Assembly (NCBI GenBank): GCA_963854735.1
Contig: OY978100.1
Location: forward strand, 868,001-932,000
DNA: 64,000 nt
Source of the DNA: Marvania coccoides
Lineage: Eukaryota; Chlorophyta; Trebouxiophyceae; Chlorellales; Chlorellaceae
Reading direction: 5' to 3'
The notes under the pieces were generated by a model, which ran no database searches, had not been told where the DNA came from, and saw only the letters and a program-made list of their open reading frames with translations. A program made the translations under genes and the position numbers. This document shows positions 35,399 through 48,744 of this stretch, piece after piece. How positions within the stretch are numbered: the first letter of the stretch is position 1; the number at the start of each line of letters is the position of its first letter.

Positions 35399-38300
35399 TT
35401 ATGGCGTTGCAGCTTCCACTGGCATCTCGCCGTGCTGCACAGATGCGCCTTGCTGCAGCGCCAGTCTCTGCAACTCGGCCCGCCGCAGCTCACATGCCTT
35501 CTTCCATTGCGGGTTTAAGCACGCCTTGCATGCCCCGCACCGTTGGTCGGCTGTGATCCTGGGGCCTAAGAACCTACGGCGCTGCTGCCCCCGTCCACTC
35601 TTCGCATCAGCAGCTTCCTGCGATTTGGGCTTCCCGTACCCCCCCAAAGGTACCAGTCCCTCAGCCACAACTCCCGCTCTTGCTTTCTTAATATTCTTCT
35701 TAGCAGGGCCTCGTTGTGGGGTCATCGGCTGCGCTGCTAAGAGCTGCGCTCGCTGGCCTATGAACTGAGGCAACTGTGACAGATGTGGCCAGGCGGCAAT
35801 GCTGTTGGGCACCTGCGGGGTCGTCTGCTGAGTCCAGGGAGCAGCAGCTGCAATGCCACCAGGCCCTTGCGGCATTTGAGGCCAAGAAAGGGGTGCAGCA
35901 ATGCCACCAGGCCCGATCATGGACATTCCTTGCAGAGCAGCAACCCCAGGCCAAGCTGCAGCCAGTGATAGCCCAAACACGCTTTGAATGCTGCTGCTGG
36001 TCTCCAGCGACAGTCCTCCTATCGGGAACCCCTCAACACAGACAGTGGGAGGGGTAAAAATCCGCTCTGAAGCCAGAGGAACCCGCACCATGCGCAGCCT
36101 TGCGGCAGAAGGCAGGGCGGCGGTGGCAGCAGCGGGAGTGTTGTTGGCCAAAACCGGAGCCGCCAAAGAAGCGCCTGCCCATTCAAACATCTGCGTCCCG
36201 AATTTCAACGCCTGTGTCGCTGCTTTGGCCACCTTTTTGGCCTTCCGCTCTGCTGCATTTTTCCATGTGGATTTGGTGGCGGTGGGAATCGAAGGCATAA
36301 GGAAGTGAGGGAGCATCACCGGGGCGCGAGAGACGGGGTCAAAGGCGCGGAAGCACACTCGGCCATCGGTGAACATTAAGGCTACGTCCTCCTGGTTCAT
36401 GCCCTTGGAGCTGCATCCGGGAATCAAAAAAATATATAGTTATATTACAGAACTCAAGAAAACAAAGGAATTTTTGACAGAAAGCGAAGAACATCCTGAT
36501 TTTTTTGTATGTTCATTAAACTCACAGATAATGGATTGCGAGGCCAAAGTAGATCGCGCAGGTCTTGCAGCCATCGACCGCCACGCGTGACAGCTGCAAG
36601 GACAAAATTTAGCACATTCAGCTGAGATAAAAGAGTGAAAAAACTAAAAATATATTAATCTAATAAATAACTCGCCTTAACAGGGCAGGTGATGCTGGCC
36701 TGGTCCGCAAACACCTCGTTGATTTGAAAGTAGGTGCCGTTGAGAGGGAAACGGCCGCGCAGTGCAGCGCGAGTGCTAACCAGCAGAATTCCCTCCAATC
36801 TATCGTCAGCTAGACTAATACCTGCTGAAATGGCAGTTTCACCATCAGAGGCGCTGCCGCCAACTCCCGTGGCGACTCCAAAATCAATTACAGCACTGCC
36901 ACCGCCGACGGCAGCTGGAGCCTGACCCAAAGCCGCTGCCTTAACGGTTTCAACCGTGGCCCCCGGCATGTCCCTGCCCGCAACGTACTCCCGTTGGAAA
37001 GTCGGAATGTTGGCCAGCGGGAGGAACATCAGGTGGTCTTCCTCTTCAGGGCCCTCTCCAGAGACAGCAGGCGGGCACAAGTAAGGATACTTGCGGCGCA
37101 AGTGGGCTGGCAGGATGTGGGCAGCTACCACCAGGCGATTGGGATTCCACCCCACACGCTCCTCGGCAGGCTTCACATTTTCCGGAGCAATAAAATTCGC
37201 AGCGAAACCGGCAGCGCCGCCTTCCGCGTCATTTCCTCCTCCTGCAGGCCCTCCTCCATACTCAACCAGCGTTGCCATCGCCAGGCTCAGCGCGGCAAAT
37301 GCATCTGCGGCGCCATCATGCTTGCACTTATCGGGGTGCAGCATGCGAGCCATAAGGCGGTAGTTGCTGCGCGCGGTGGCCATGACACTGGCTGTGGACT
37401 GCACCTCGAGGGTGGTATCGACGTGGAGGGCCTGCAGGCTGAGCTCCAGCAACCTGAATCGCGGAGAAGAAAACATTAAATTAAATAATCCGATATTTTA
37501 TTTTGAATAGTTTAATAAAAAGCCAGAATGAATTGTTATATCTATTATATTGATGGGATGTTCTTATCTTACCTGGTCTGCAACGACACATCCTCGCTAT
37601 CGGCAGGGAGCTTGGCCATCGCTTCGCTCACCCCCGCCATCTCAACTCCCAAAGCGTGGAGAAGGACACATTCTTTCAGACTGTCACCGATGGAAATTAC
37701 GGTGGTCAACGCGTCCTTGGAAGGCGCCAAGCTCCCCAGCAGCGGCAGCTCTAGAGACTTGGCTAAGAACGCTGCTGCAATGCTGGGGTCGACAGCAAGC
37801 GCAGGGACGAAGGCTTCCGGCGCAAAACATATTGAAGCGGCGAGAGGAGTCTCTTCCTGCGCGGGTGAAGCCGTCTCAGGGCTGCTGAGGGTGAGAGTGG
37901 CAGCAGCGGTGGGAGGGGTGAAAACTTCTTTAGGGCTGCTAGGGGCAGCAGCCGACAGGAAAGAAGTCGGGCCAGGGGTCATAGGGTATCCAGAAGCAGC
38001 AGTTACGGCAGGGGAAATAGGGACCTCGAAGGGCGAAACAGCCAACGGTGGCGCAGCGGTGGGCTCTGCTGCTGGTTTGGAGACCAAAACCACCGGGACA
38101 ACATAAGGGGGCGCGGGGTAAAACCCAGCAAATGCAGACTGCTGCGACGCCCAGTCTTCGATGTCCCAAACCGACTCGGAAGCTGCGGGGCCAAGGTCGG
38201 CAGCCTGCATCAATGGCTGTGAAATAGAAGGTGGGGGCACCTCCGAGCCTGCATCTGCTCTGCTTGTTGCATCTGTCCTGCTGGCCAGCTGCCCAAGAAC

Positions 38301-40773
38301 TCCTGCCGCCTCCTCTGCCAGCGAGCTCATCCACGCTGCTCCTGTTTCCTCTACCACGGGAGGGCTGGCCTCCATAGGCACCGAATGCTCGCTAGTAGGG
38401 TCCCACACAGAAGAAGGCGGGTTCAGCTCCAAATGCAGGCGGTCAATCGGCAGCCATCTGACCTGGGGCGCAGGCCGCAATTGAGCAGCCGCCGCCTGGG
38501 CTCGCAGCTCTGCATGCACGCGCTGCAGGGGGGTGGCAGCGGCAATGGGAGATTCAGCGGGCGGATGACGAAGGCCCTTGGTCCTGGGGCGCGTGGAACG
38601 TGCCGCTATGAGCTCGTCGAGCGTCAGCGATGAAAACCGCCGCTCCCGCTCCTCCTGCTCTCTTGCCATCTTTTCTATCTTCGCTTGGGTCTTCCAGTGA
38701 ACGCGCTTGTCTCTGGGGACATCGCCAGGATTGCCTTGGTAGGCTGGCGGCGCTGTCCACATCTCCTCAGGGGCGATGGTCTCCTTGTGCGCGACCTTGA
38801 CGCGCTTGCGTCCATGTAGAGAGGGGCCATCATGCAGAGCGTACTCGCAGGTGGATCTCATAGGGCAGGCTGTGCAGTTGGGGTTGGCTTTGGAGCAAAA
38901 GATCTTGCCCAGTGTGATCATCTGTAAAAAAAGAGGTATGCTAACGGCTAACGTAAACAATTGTTCTATAATAAATTAATAGGCTACTAAATAAAAGAGA
39001 GTGAAAGTGCACAAAAGGCTCTCTTGAATGGAATTTATTATACAAATTAGAAAGAATAAAGCAAAATTAGAGCATTACAAAAGAAAAAAATCATTTCGAC
39101 TTGCCTGGTAGTGCAGCTCGTAAAGCGTCTCGATGTCAAAGCCCAGCAGCCGGGAGCGCAGGTACGCGTGCACCTCTGGCTCAGGGGCGTAGCCGTCTAG
39201 GTCCTCAATGGCCTCGGCGGCGTCCAGCGGGATCCACCCCAGCCTGGAGCAGATGCGCCCCACGTTTGTATCCACCGGAAATTCTTTCTTTGCCAGGGTC
39301 AACAGCATAATGCAAGCACTACTCTTCCTTCCCAGCCCATTGATTCCCATCAGAAAGTCCCTGGCCTCCTCATCCGGCACCCTCCGCAGCCACTCCAAAG
39401 AAAGAAGCTCCGACGCGGCAGAGGCGGCCAGCTGCGATCGCAAACTCTCCAAATCTTTAGCTGCGGCAGCGCTGACAGCCTCTCTGCTGGTGTTTTCGCC
39501 TTCGTACTCCAGTTCTATGGGCCGGCGGGGCTGCGGGAGGGCAGCAGCTGCTGCAGAGACCCTCGGCACCGGCTCACAAATCTCCACAATTTCCATCTCA
39601 TCGTCCACCAAAGATTCTCTAATGGGCGTCAGACTAGATGGAAGAGGTAGGCAAACTTCTGCCTGCTCCACAGTGGTCAGCATGCAGTCCATCAGGGCCA
39701 TGACGTCATCGGTGACTCCGCCCCCCAGGTGAGCCCAGCTCGGCGAAGCACGCTGCATGTTCACCTGCCTCACCCTGTTCAAACAAGCCTGAATGTTGGA
39801 CGCTAGAACAGTCTGCATGCCTCGGCATTTGATGGTGTCTGACAGCTGCAATAATTTATATAAAGGGAGGGGGTGGGGATGGAGAAATAAAAACATTCCA
39901 ATTTTATGTCATTCGGGATGGGTGTCTTTGATTTTTTATAAAAAAACAAGTCAAAGAAAAGTATGCCGTTCGCTTGCCTCCTCTTGGGGTGCAGTGCGTA
40001 CTGCTTCCCAGTCCACAGTGTCCGTAGATTGGTGCTGCTGTGTGCCACAAGTGCTGCCGTGCGCTGGCCAGCGGCTGGCCACCTCCATGTAGGCCCTGCT
40101 GGACAGCATGTCCGACACGTTTTGCGTGAGAAAAGCGCCCACCACGCTGTCCACGACGCTGCCCGACCACATGAACTTCCGCCTGCGATCGCCCAGCACG
40201 TTTCTGCATGCAAACAGGCAGAGATTGATCAATAAAAAAACTATCAATGATTATAAACTTTCAAAAAATTAACAGAAAGAAATCTACAGTATTAACTTGC
40301 CTCATCGCGTGCTGAAACTGGGCGATGCGACGGGCCCAGGTGAGCGCCTCGTTGGCGCCATAAATGATCATCGTCAGCTGTCCTTCGCGCAGAATACGAG
40401 CGCGCTTTTCTGCGAAACAGGAATAATTGAGTTCTTATTGTGAGCTGAACATAAGATGGGGAAAAACTTCCAACTCACTGCGGGGGGTGCGCTTGGGCGT
40501 TTCAGAGAAGGGAAGATTGCCTCCCACAGGAAATGGAAATGCGTTAGATTGAGTGAGGAAGGGAGTCGGCTGCTCGAGAGGCACCGCAGGCGCATCCAGA
40601 GCGGGCAGCGGTAGCAGCGGCCGCCCTACTGAATCGAAGAGAGCCGCTGCAAGGGCTATCTGGGGTGGTGGCTGGTAAGGGTTCGTCTCTGTGGGGATGA
40701 CAGGGGTGTCAAACAGCACCGTTTGCCCCCGCAAAGGGACTGCCATCGACCCAATACCTGAGTTCTCGCCCAT
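35399..40773 (-). CDS. DEMETER/ROS1-type 5-methylcytosine DNA glycosylase
   Basis: Eight exons: 40773-40479, 40409-40301, 40203-39978, 39845-39105, 38921-37573, 37453-36676, 36593-36526, 36410-35399 (1525 aa). Introns 2, 3, 4 and 6 have GC donors (GCAAGT, GCAAGC, GCAAGT, GCGAGT). The HhH-GPD domain has the catalytic Lys in GINGLGRKSS (about K384) and Asp in FPVDTNVGRI (about D402). It is followed by YELHYQ|MITLGKIFC and a 4Fe-4S ligand set C466-x6-C-x2-C-x5-C. A J-domain-like segment with HPD (946-948) lies next. Then come the family's RRM-like region (NGTYFQINEVFADQAS ... VCFRAFDP) and a permuted CXXC unit (CGACKACLNPQWKKAC) near the C-terminus. The enzyme excises 5mC to start base-excision demethylation. 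Long Pro/Ala/Ser-rich linkers separate the domains. Confidence 0.9.
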
Positions 40774-41530
40774 TTGAAAATTATCAGTGCGAGTGGTAAA
40801 TTGAGCGCTATAGAATAGAAATTCAATATGCGATTTCAATTATATAGCCCCGCATTCCAGCAACGACAGCAAAAATACAATGCCCGAGAGATTTATATTT
40901 GATCTTGAAGTGTGTGTTTTTAATGCAAATTCGTCGTGCACGCGCAAACCCAGTATTCTTTGTTCAAAACTTAAAACTTTATAGCCAAGCGCCGGTTCGG
41001 TGATTCTCAATTTTGCGTGTTTTCAGTTTCGCAGCTACGAAAGAGCGCGCCAGAGCTTTAGGTACTTGAACTACCCTGGGTAGTACCCATCATTTCTCCT
41101 CCCTCTCCAAGGCATGGGCGCAAGTCAATGCTTGGAGTGTTCCGTGGGAGTCTTATCGGAGTGTTGCTTAGGGAGGTGTGCTGGGGCACTTCTTCTGTGG
41201 GAGTTGTGAGCTCCCCTCCTTGCTCCGCACTCCTTTCATTACCCTCAGTATGAAGTCCCCAAGCACCAAGCACGATCCTACCTACTGATAATAGCAGAGT
41301 TCATCAGCAGAGTTCATCAGGGCATAACGGGTAACAGGCTGTTAAGCAGCATTTTGAAAAGAGCGAGTTTTATATTATTTTGTCTTGCTAGAGAATTTAT
41401 TTATAATTGCATTTTTATCTTATTGATTTATTCTATTTGTATTTGTATCGCGAAAATGGAGAAAATTAATTCCATTAATTTAACGGAAAACATCTTTCAA
41501 CGGTCGCTGAAAACTTAAAGCCAGCCTGAA
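40774..41530. other. Divergent intergenic region with palindrome-rich block
   Basis: No gene was seen. The block about 41050-41330 is GC-richer than its flanks and full of small inverted motifs: CTACCCTGGGTAG, GCTTGGAGTG against CCCAAGCACCAAGC, and GGGAG...CTCCC. A direct repeat AGCAGAGTTCATC occurs twice at about 41296-41321. This resembles a decayed non-autonomous element (MITE-like), but no clean termini were found. Confidence 0.35.
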
Positions 41531-43031
41531 ATGACCGCCTCAGCACAATCTTTGCAAATTACTCTCTTAGCACTGGCGCATTCAGCGCATGGAAGCAAGG
41601 AAAACTCAGAAACTGCTATTTCCTCGGTGGCCCTTCGCTTCTCTGAAGCCTTCTGCGGCCCTCGCACTCTCTCATCAAGCCAGACCAGCGGCTCCACCGA
41701 AGAGAAGAAGAGGGCGATGGCGGTTGTGCAGCCCCTGCTGGATTCGTGTCTACGCAGTCACCCTCACCTTGCAGCTGGCTCCCTTTCCGTGCTGAAAGAA
41801 TTCCTATCGAAGCTGGCAGAAGAAAAAGAAAAGGACGATAATTGGGCAATTGACTATTTGGCTGCTGAAGTACTTCAGCAGCTGCTCATGACTCTCAACG
41901 ACCGCGGAGTCGGTAAGTTGTTCTGTTTTGTACTAGCAAGCCGTGGGGAACTACTTGCTGAACTCTTCTCCAATGATGTACGCAGAAAATAGGCAACCAG
42001 GCTCTGAAGAGGCGTTCAAAGCGGTGAAGGAATGCGTCAGAGTTTTGGGATCCAAGCTGCAAGTCCAATCGGTGGACTCGATCATCTACATCAGTCGCAG
42101 AACACTGTCTACAGCCAGTTGCACCGCTCGGAAGTGTGCACTAGACACCCTCGCAGTGCTGTTCGCCTCCGCCCACCCATCGTTGCTAGATTTGGTGGAC
42201 ATGATTAGCGCAGCTGCCCGCCGCCTTGCGCGCTTTGATCCATCCCCCAACGTACAAGCGTCCGCTGCAAATCTCAGCCTGGAGATTGAACATGGGCTGA
42301 GTGCAATGGTTTCATCTTCTTTAGAGCATGATTCTCATCGCGGCCCTCCCCCCAAGGCGGAGCCCGAAGCCCTAGCTGCGAAGTCGACATCATCGCCCCT
42401 GTTTGCCTTCGCCCAAGCGCCGCTTCTTAAATTCAGCAGCAGTCAAATGGCAGCTTCTAGAGACAACTTGGTGCAGGGCATACTGCCTCCACATGAAATC
42501 CCGAGGTCCCTTTCGAGTCACGGCATGGGGAGCGGCATCGGAGACAATGTGGACTTGCTGGCAGACGTGAAGGAGGTCGGGGACTTTTTGCGTGGGAGCA
42601 TCGCAAGCCTCAGTGGCATGGCATCGCCAATCGCGAGCTTTGACGACGTTCCACCAGCTGCACTGGCGATTTTGCGTAAAGTTTTGGAAGAGCGCTGTGG
42701 GACGACTATGCTGCAAGGGGGAGAGAGAAAATTGGATGGTCTTGGAGGAGATGACATTGAGTCCTTGCTTCAGCGCTGCCTGGATCGTCACAGCGAAGAG
42801 GCGTACGAGCGGCACCTTGACGAAGCAGAAATGGCGCTGGAATTGTGCGATGCTGCTGGAGAGGCCGAGATCCAGCAAAGAGTCGAGGAGCTAGAGAACG
42901 TTGTGCATGGCGCTGTGGCCCGTGAGCATGCTGAGTTTTTGGAGACCATGCTTCCAAAACTGGTGTTGATTGTATCCAGCCCAACAATGCTGAACAAATT
43001 CTGGGAATTGCATAAGCCAATTGCAAGCTAA
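41531..43031 (+). CDS. Unrecognised helical-repeat protein (475 aa)
   Basis: Two exons, 41531-41912 and 41986-43031, join in phase (GTAAGT donor, CGCAG acceptor). The protein is almost wholly helical by composition, with Leu/Ala-rich amphipathic stretches (RLARFDPSPNVQASAANLSL), suggestive of ARM/HEAT-type repeats. A Ser/Pro-rich linker lies around residue 240, followed by a second charged helical region. The C-terminus (EHAEFLETMLPKLVLIVSS) is hydrophobic-amphipathic. I do not recognise a family and no catalytic motif is visible. The start is 757 bp from the divergent glycosylase start. Confidence 0.65.
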
Positions 43032-43332
43032 AATTGAAATGTTTAAGATTATCAGACACTAATTTCAATCTATAAGCTGAGCATACAGCCACGAGCCCAA
43101 AATTGCTTTGAGATTTTTCTCTGCAGCGGCGCCCTAGGGAAAGATAGTTAGCTCAGTAGCTAATAGGCACGCCAAGGAGGAAGGGATATGTAAGACCTCT
43201 CGTCAGCTGAGCTGACAGCCGATGATTTGGGTGCTGCTTCCCCTGCTGTTCTTTTTTTTAGAAAAACGTTACGTATAAAATAAACTAAAATACAATTCAC
43301 CATTATTTCAAGAACATTTCAATCCACCAGTA
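43032..43332. other. Spacer between co-oriented genes
   Basis: About 300 bp, AT-rich at the 3' side, includes a T-run at 43250. It presumably holds the terminator of the helical protein gene and the promoter of the dehydrogenase. No motif was assigned. Confidence 0.35.
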
Positions 43333-44799
<1,467 letters not shown>

Positions 44800-45063
44800 A
44801 TTTTGGGGAAAGATCGGGGAGGCTGTGCATACGTTTATTTTTTTTATTTTTAGTGGATTGATATTTGATGTTCCTTCAGTAGTTTCATTCTACCGTACTG
44901 CGCGAAAAACGCATTTTTACACCTAATTTTGTTTCAGGGGTTTAGTTAGCAAAGTATTTGTAACGAAAAAGTTGATGATAAGGGACCCGCGCTGGAGCGG
45001 AAAACCTTCTGGAATGCAGATTTCTTGTCAAAGTACTTATGCACATCGAAGCGTAGTTGGCTG

Positions 45064-48000
45064 TTAGTTGTGGAACTGGATAGTGATGTCACCGTAGGGC
45101 TCGGCCTGGTGGGAGCTGACGAAGCCCCTGGAGCTGCCGACTGCAGAAAGAAAGAAAGGGGTTAATTTCACGTGGTAAACTTGGGGTTGATATAGATGAA
45201 GCTGCAAAACAAAATAAAAATATTTCTATATTTTAAATTCTTACCCAGAATGTGAGAGAAGACCTGCGCTGCCTCCCTGCGTCTCAGGCCACCGGTGGCG
45301 CGAAAGAGCAACAGCTCATTGGTCTTGGTCAGCAGCCGCATGCTCCTACAAATAGAAGTAACGAGAAATAAACAAATTGTAAGGCTTCTTTTCATTTGAA
45401 AGAGCTTCCCTTATTCATGCATTTTTGTTTCATCATGGCCACTTACGCCAGGACCTCGAGGGTGTGCATGTGCTCCTTGGCAGGAGAAAATTGCGACAGG
45501 GAAGGGATGGAAGGTCCCGAATCTTCTACCAGCGAGAACTGGGAGACGCCGCCTTCAAGGAGGTGCCCATCTTCCTCGCCTACCGCCGGCAGAGCAGCAC
45601 CGAGGTCCTCGGTGCCCTGCAGCTCCTCCAACAGGTCCGCCAGCTGGGTGGAGTTGCGGACACGGTCGGAAGACCTGCAATAATTGCGTGCTGAGGTTGT
45701 AACAAGCGACTCTGGCTTAAAGGAAGTTTAATAAAAAAAAATATAAATGTGAAATTTGTTTAAGTTTACTTTTCGGACAGCCTGCCGCCACGAGAGTCGC
45801 GGCGCGATGCCCCGGAGAGCCTTTGGCGTGCTCCAGAGGCGGTTTCGTCAGAGGCGGGGGTCAGTCCAAGCTGAAACATCACGCCCTTGTAGTCCGCGCC
45901 AGGCGTGGCGTGCAGCGCAGCACGCAGCCTGCAAACAGAATGGAAACGAGAAATTTCGCGGGTTAATTCATTTCATTGCAGAACTTGAAGATAACAATGC
46001 CTGGAATTCTTGCTGATGAAGAAAGCAAGCCTTCTTTCTTGCCTCTCAGCCTCCTCGCCACCTGGGCTGCCTTCAGCGCGGGGAGAGATGTACTGGGCCA
46101 TGAAGTCCTCGCCTTGAGGATAACCCTCATCTGTGGTATTTGAGAAAGAATTTTATTCACTATCATTTACCGCTCAGCCTTATCATGAGAAAATAGCAGC
46201 AACGCTGTGGCCAAGTAATGCGGCAGCGGGACGCATCTGGGGATTTTCAAGCAATGCGACAATAAAATTACCCATCGGATACTCGGTCGGGGGGATGAAA
46301 TAGTCATCGACCGGGGGGTGGTCCATGGCAAAGGGCTGCTCCTCTTCCAGGGCGAGGCGAGCTGCGTTGGGAATGAGGAAGTCGGGAAATTGGATTTTTT
46401 TAATTTAATTATTAGTATTTATTGAAAAAGCTAAAATGTGAGTTACCACGCTTGCTGCCCTTCTTTCCCTCTCCCGCAGCAGGGGTGGCCACTCCGCGGG
46501 GCTTCTTGGACGCCAGTCCATCGTCGCAGGCCTTCCAGATGTCGGCCAGCTCTTCAGGCCTGCATTTAGAAGAATATAATTTATAAGAGAGATTAAAAAC
46601 ATGCAATCTAATAGGGTGAAAAGTACTACAGAATGATGTGGAAATAGAAGAACAAATTCCTTTGTATATTAGTAATTACCACGGCCCAGTGGCCGGAGAG
46701 GCTCCAGCGAGGCTGAGGCCGCCTTCGCGCGGCGGTACGACCCTGGGGCGGGGGACCAGCAGCTCGATGTACCCTGCAGTGGTGATGCTCCTCTCGAACT
46801 CCTGCAATTGAGGGGGAAAAGTAAGAAGTGCGTCAGGAGGGTGCGACAAGACCAGTCCTGGCACAATGGGAGGGCATACGCAATGGCGAAAAATATCAGA
46901 ATACCTTTCTGTCGATGTAAATTTCATCGTCCTCGTCCACTTTGGCCTTCTTGTTGCGTGTCTTGGAGCGCCTCGCGCGTTTAATTGTCTGGGCGCCCTC
47001 CTGCAACAAAACAGCCAACAACATTAACAACATTAGAAGCTATAAATATTGTACAACTACCATGAACTCAAGAGGCCCACCTCCTCGATGTGGGCCTGCT
47101 GCTGCTCCTCCTCGGGCGGCGGCATTGGCATTTCGTTATCTTGCATCATGAACATGTCCATGCCAGCCATATCCTCAGGCCCAGGCTCTGGAAAGTTGAA
47201 GATGCCGTCGGGGAGATCTGGCACGTCCATGGTGTCCATGTTCCTGCATTTGAGAGGGAAAGAAGGGACAGTTTTGCGAATTAAAAAAAAATACAGTTCG
47301 ACTGGGGACTCTTCGTTTTTTTTAAACAAGACGAGCTTAATTGTCCTCGGAGCATATTGGGCATATGAAAATAAGTTCGACATGGCTGGGGAAAAGATAT
47401 TTTTGGCAGAAAAGCGATTATAAAACACTGCATAGCTTTCGCTCTGCACCAAAATCCACCGCCTCTTACATGAGAAAATACTCTTCCACTTCGGGCGGGG
47501 GTGCCTCGGGGCTGCGCTGGCCCCTCGCGAAATGGTTTTGCGCAGACTCGGGGATGGAAGGCATCAAAATGACCTCATCGTTGTCCTCGACCAGCCTGAG
47601 GGGGGTTGGGACGGTGGTGAAATCCGGGAAGAGCTCGTTTGGATCCATCGCCACGTCACCCCGCAAGTCGATGTCCTCGGGCCTGCAGAAAGAAACAAGA
47701 AACAAGTTTTTGTAATATTTGGAAAGCAAGTTATTATTCAAGAATTCTCTAGCAGAAGCTGTACGGCGGCAAGCCCCGGACTTAATTGTTAGGACTAAGC
47801 TTGCCCCTCTGCTGTGTGGCCTTTGTCGCCGTCTCTGTGCGGAGTATAAACCCTCAAATTTGTTGTATTTGTATTTGTGCTAACCTTGCTTCCAGGAGGC
47901 CGCCGTTCGCGATTTCCTCTCCCACCACGGTCGCAGCAGTGTTCACGTGTTTCTGCAGCAGAAATAATTCCATTGATTTCAAGCAATCAAATTTCAGATT

Positions 48001-48377
48001 TCTTTAGTCTTTAATGGAGCTCACTAGCGCGTCGTAGCAGTCGTCAAGAAGGAATGTTGACTGCCGCTGAAAGACAATGCACACGCCCGACGTCAGGATG
48101 GCCTGCAGCCGGAGCGCGTGTGGCACTTCAGGGTCCATAATTTGTTTGCTGCGTGTGAGGGCGTAAGGGAAAGAGTTTACTTAAGGACAGGTCATGTGAA
48201 GAGGTAGGTAATAAAAAATGTTAAAAAATAATAATGAAAGCCTCTTGCCCGCGCTCACCAGGTTTTGCCGATGTCAATCTGCATGATGCGACCTCGGTTA
48301 AGTTTTTTGCCATGCGCAGCGACCCAAATAGCCCCCAACGGGGTTTTTTGGCGGAGCAAGTCTGTCGAATAAAACAT
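45064..48377 (-). CDS. Kleisin subunit of cohesin (RAD21/REC8 family)
   Basis: Fourteen exons: 48377-48259, 48148-48025, 47952-47885, 47682-47470, 47243-47081, 47000-46905, 46801-46680, 46559-46447, 46361-46272, 46130-46043, 45928-45770, 45674-45447, 45345-45245, 45140-45064 (1761 nt, 586 aa, all in phase). The N-terminus is diagnostic: MFYSTDLLRQKTPLGAIWVA, then DPEVPHALRLQAIL and FLLDDCYDAL, the SMC3-binding helical region. The acidic, serine-rich middle carries RPEDIDLRGD. The C-terminus folds as the SMC1-binding winged helix (SMRLLTKTNELLLFRATGG ... EPYGDITIQFHN). The protein closes the cohesin ring. I cannot separate mitotic RAD21 from meiotic REC8 by eye. The intron after 46043 has a GC donor (GCAAGA). 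Most exons are too short to appear as open frames. Confidence 0.88.
47302..47370 (+). repeat. Dispersed repeat family A, copy 3 (intronic, antisense to host gene)
   Basis: This copy lies in the kleisin intron 47244-47469. Its last 48 bases, beginning AAACAAGACGAGCTTAATTG, match 43/48 with the copy ending at 52492. Confidence 0.75.
47801..47884 (+). repeat. Intronic repeat family B, copy 2
   Basis: This copy lies in the kleisin intron 47683-47884 in antisense orientation to the gene. Its plus-strand 3' end coincides with the intron's donor (GTTAGC read on the minus strand). It matches 59/63 with 13964-14026. Confidence 0.75.
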
Positions 48378-48744
48378 GGTGAATGGACGTCCGAGATTGC
48401 CGTTCAAGCCTTCGTCGCCTCCTTACTGTGTCAAAATAATTAATTAATTGATATTAAAGTATTGGAGCGACGAAAAGAGGCAAAACGATTTTTTCAGGCG
48501 AAGACCTTTCCTTCATTAATCTTTTGCCCAGTTAAAACAATTAATTTCTCTATTATGGAAACAGGCAACATTATTCTAACACTAGAGCGGCACGAGCGCG
48601 CCCCAAGATTCACGCAAATCCCTCTTCAACTTTTTCCAGCACCGCCTCCACGTCCTGGCTCATAGCAGCGCGCATGTTGTGCTTCTCCACCAGCTCTACG
48701 GTGCACCTGCGCGCCACAGCCTTCTCAATCACAATCACCTTGTT

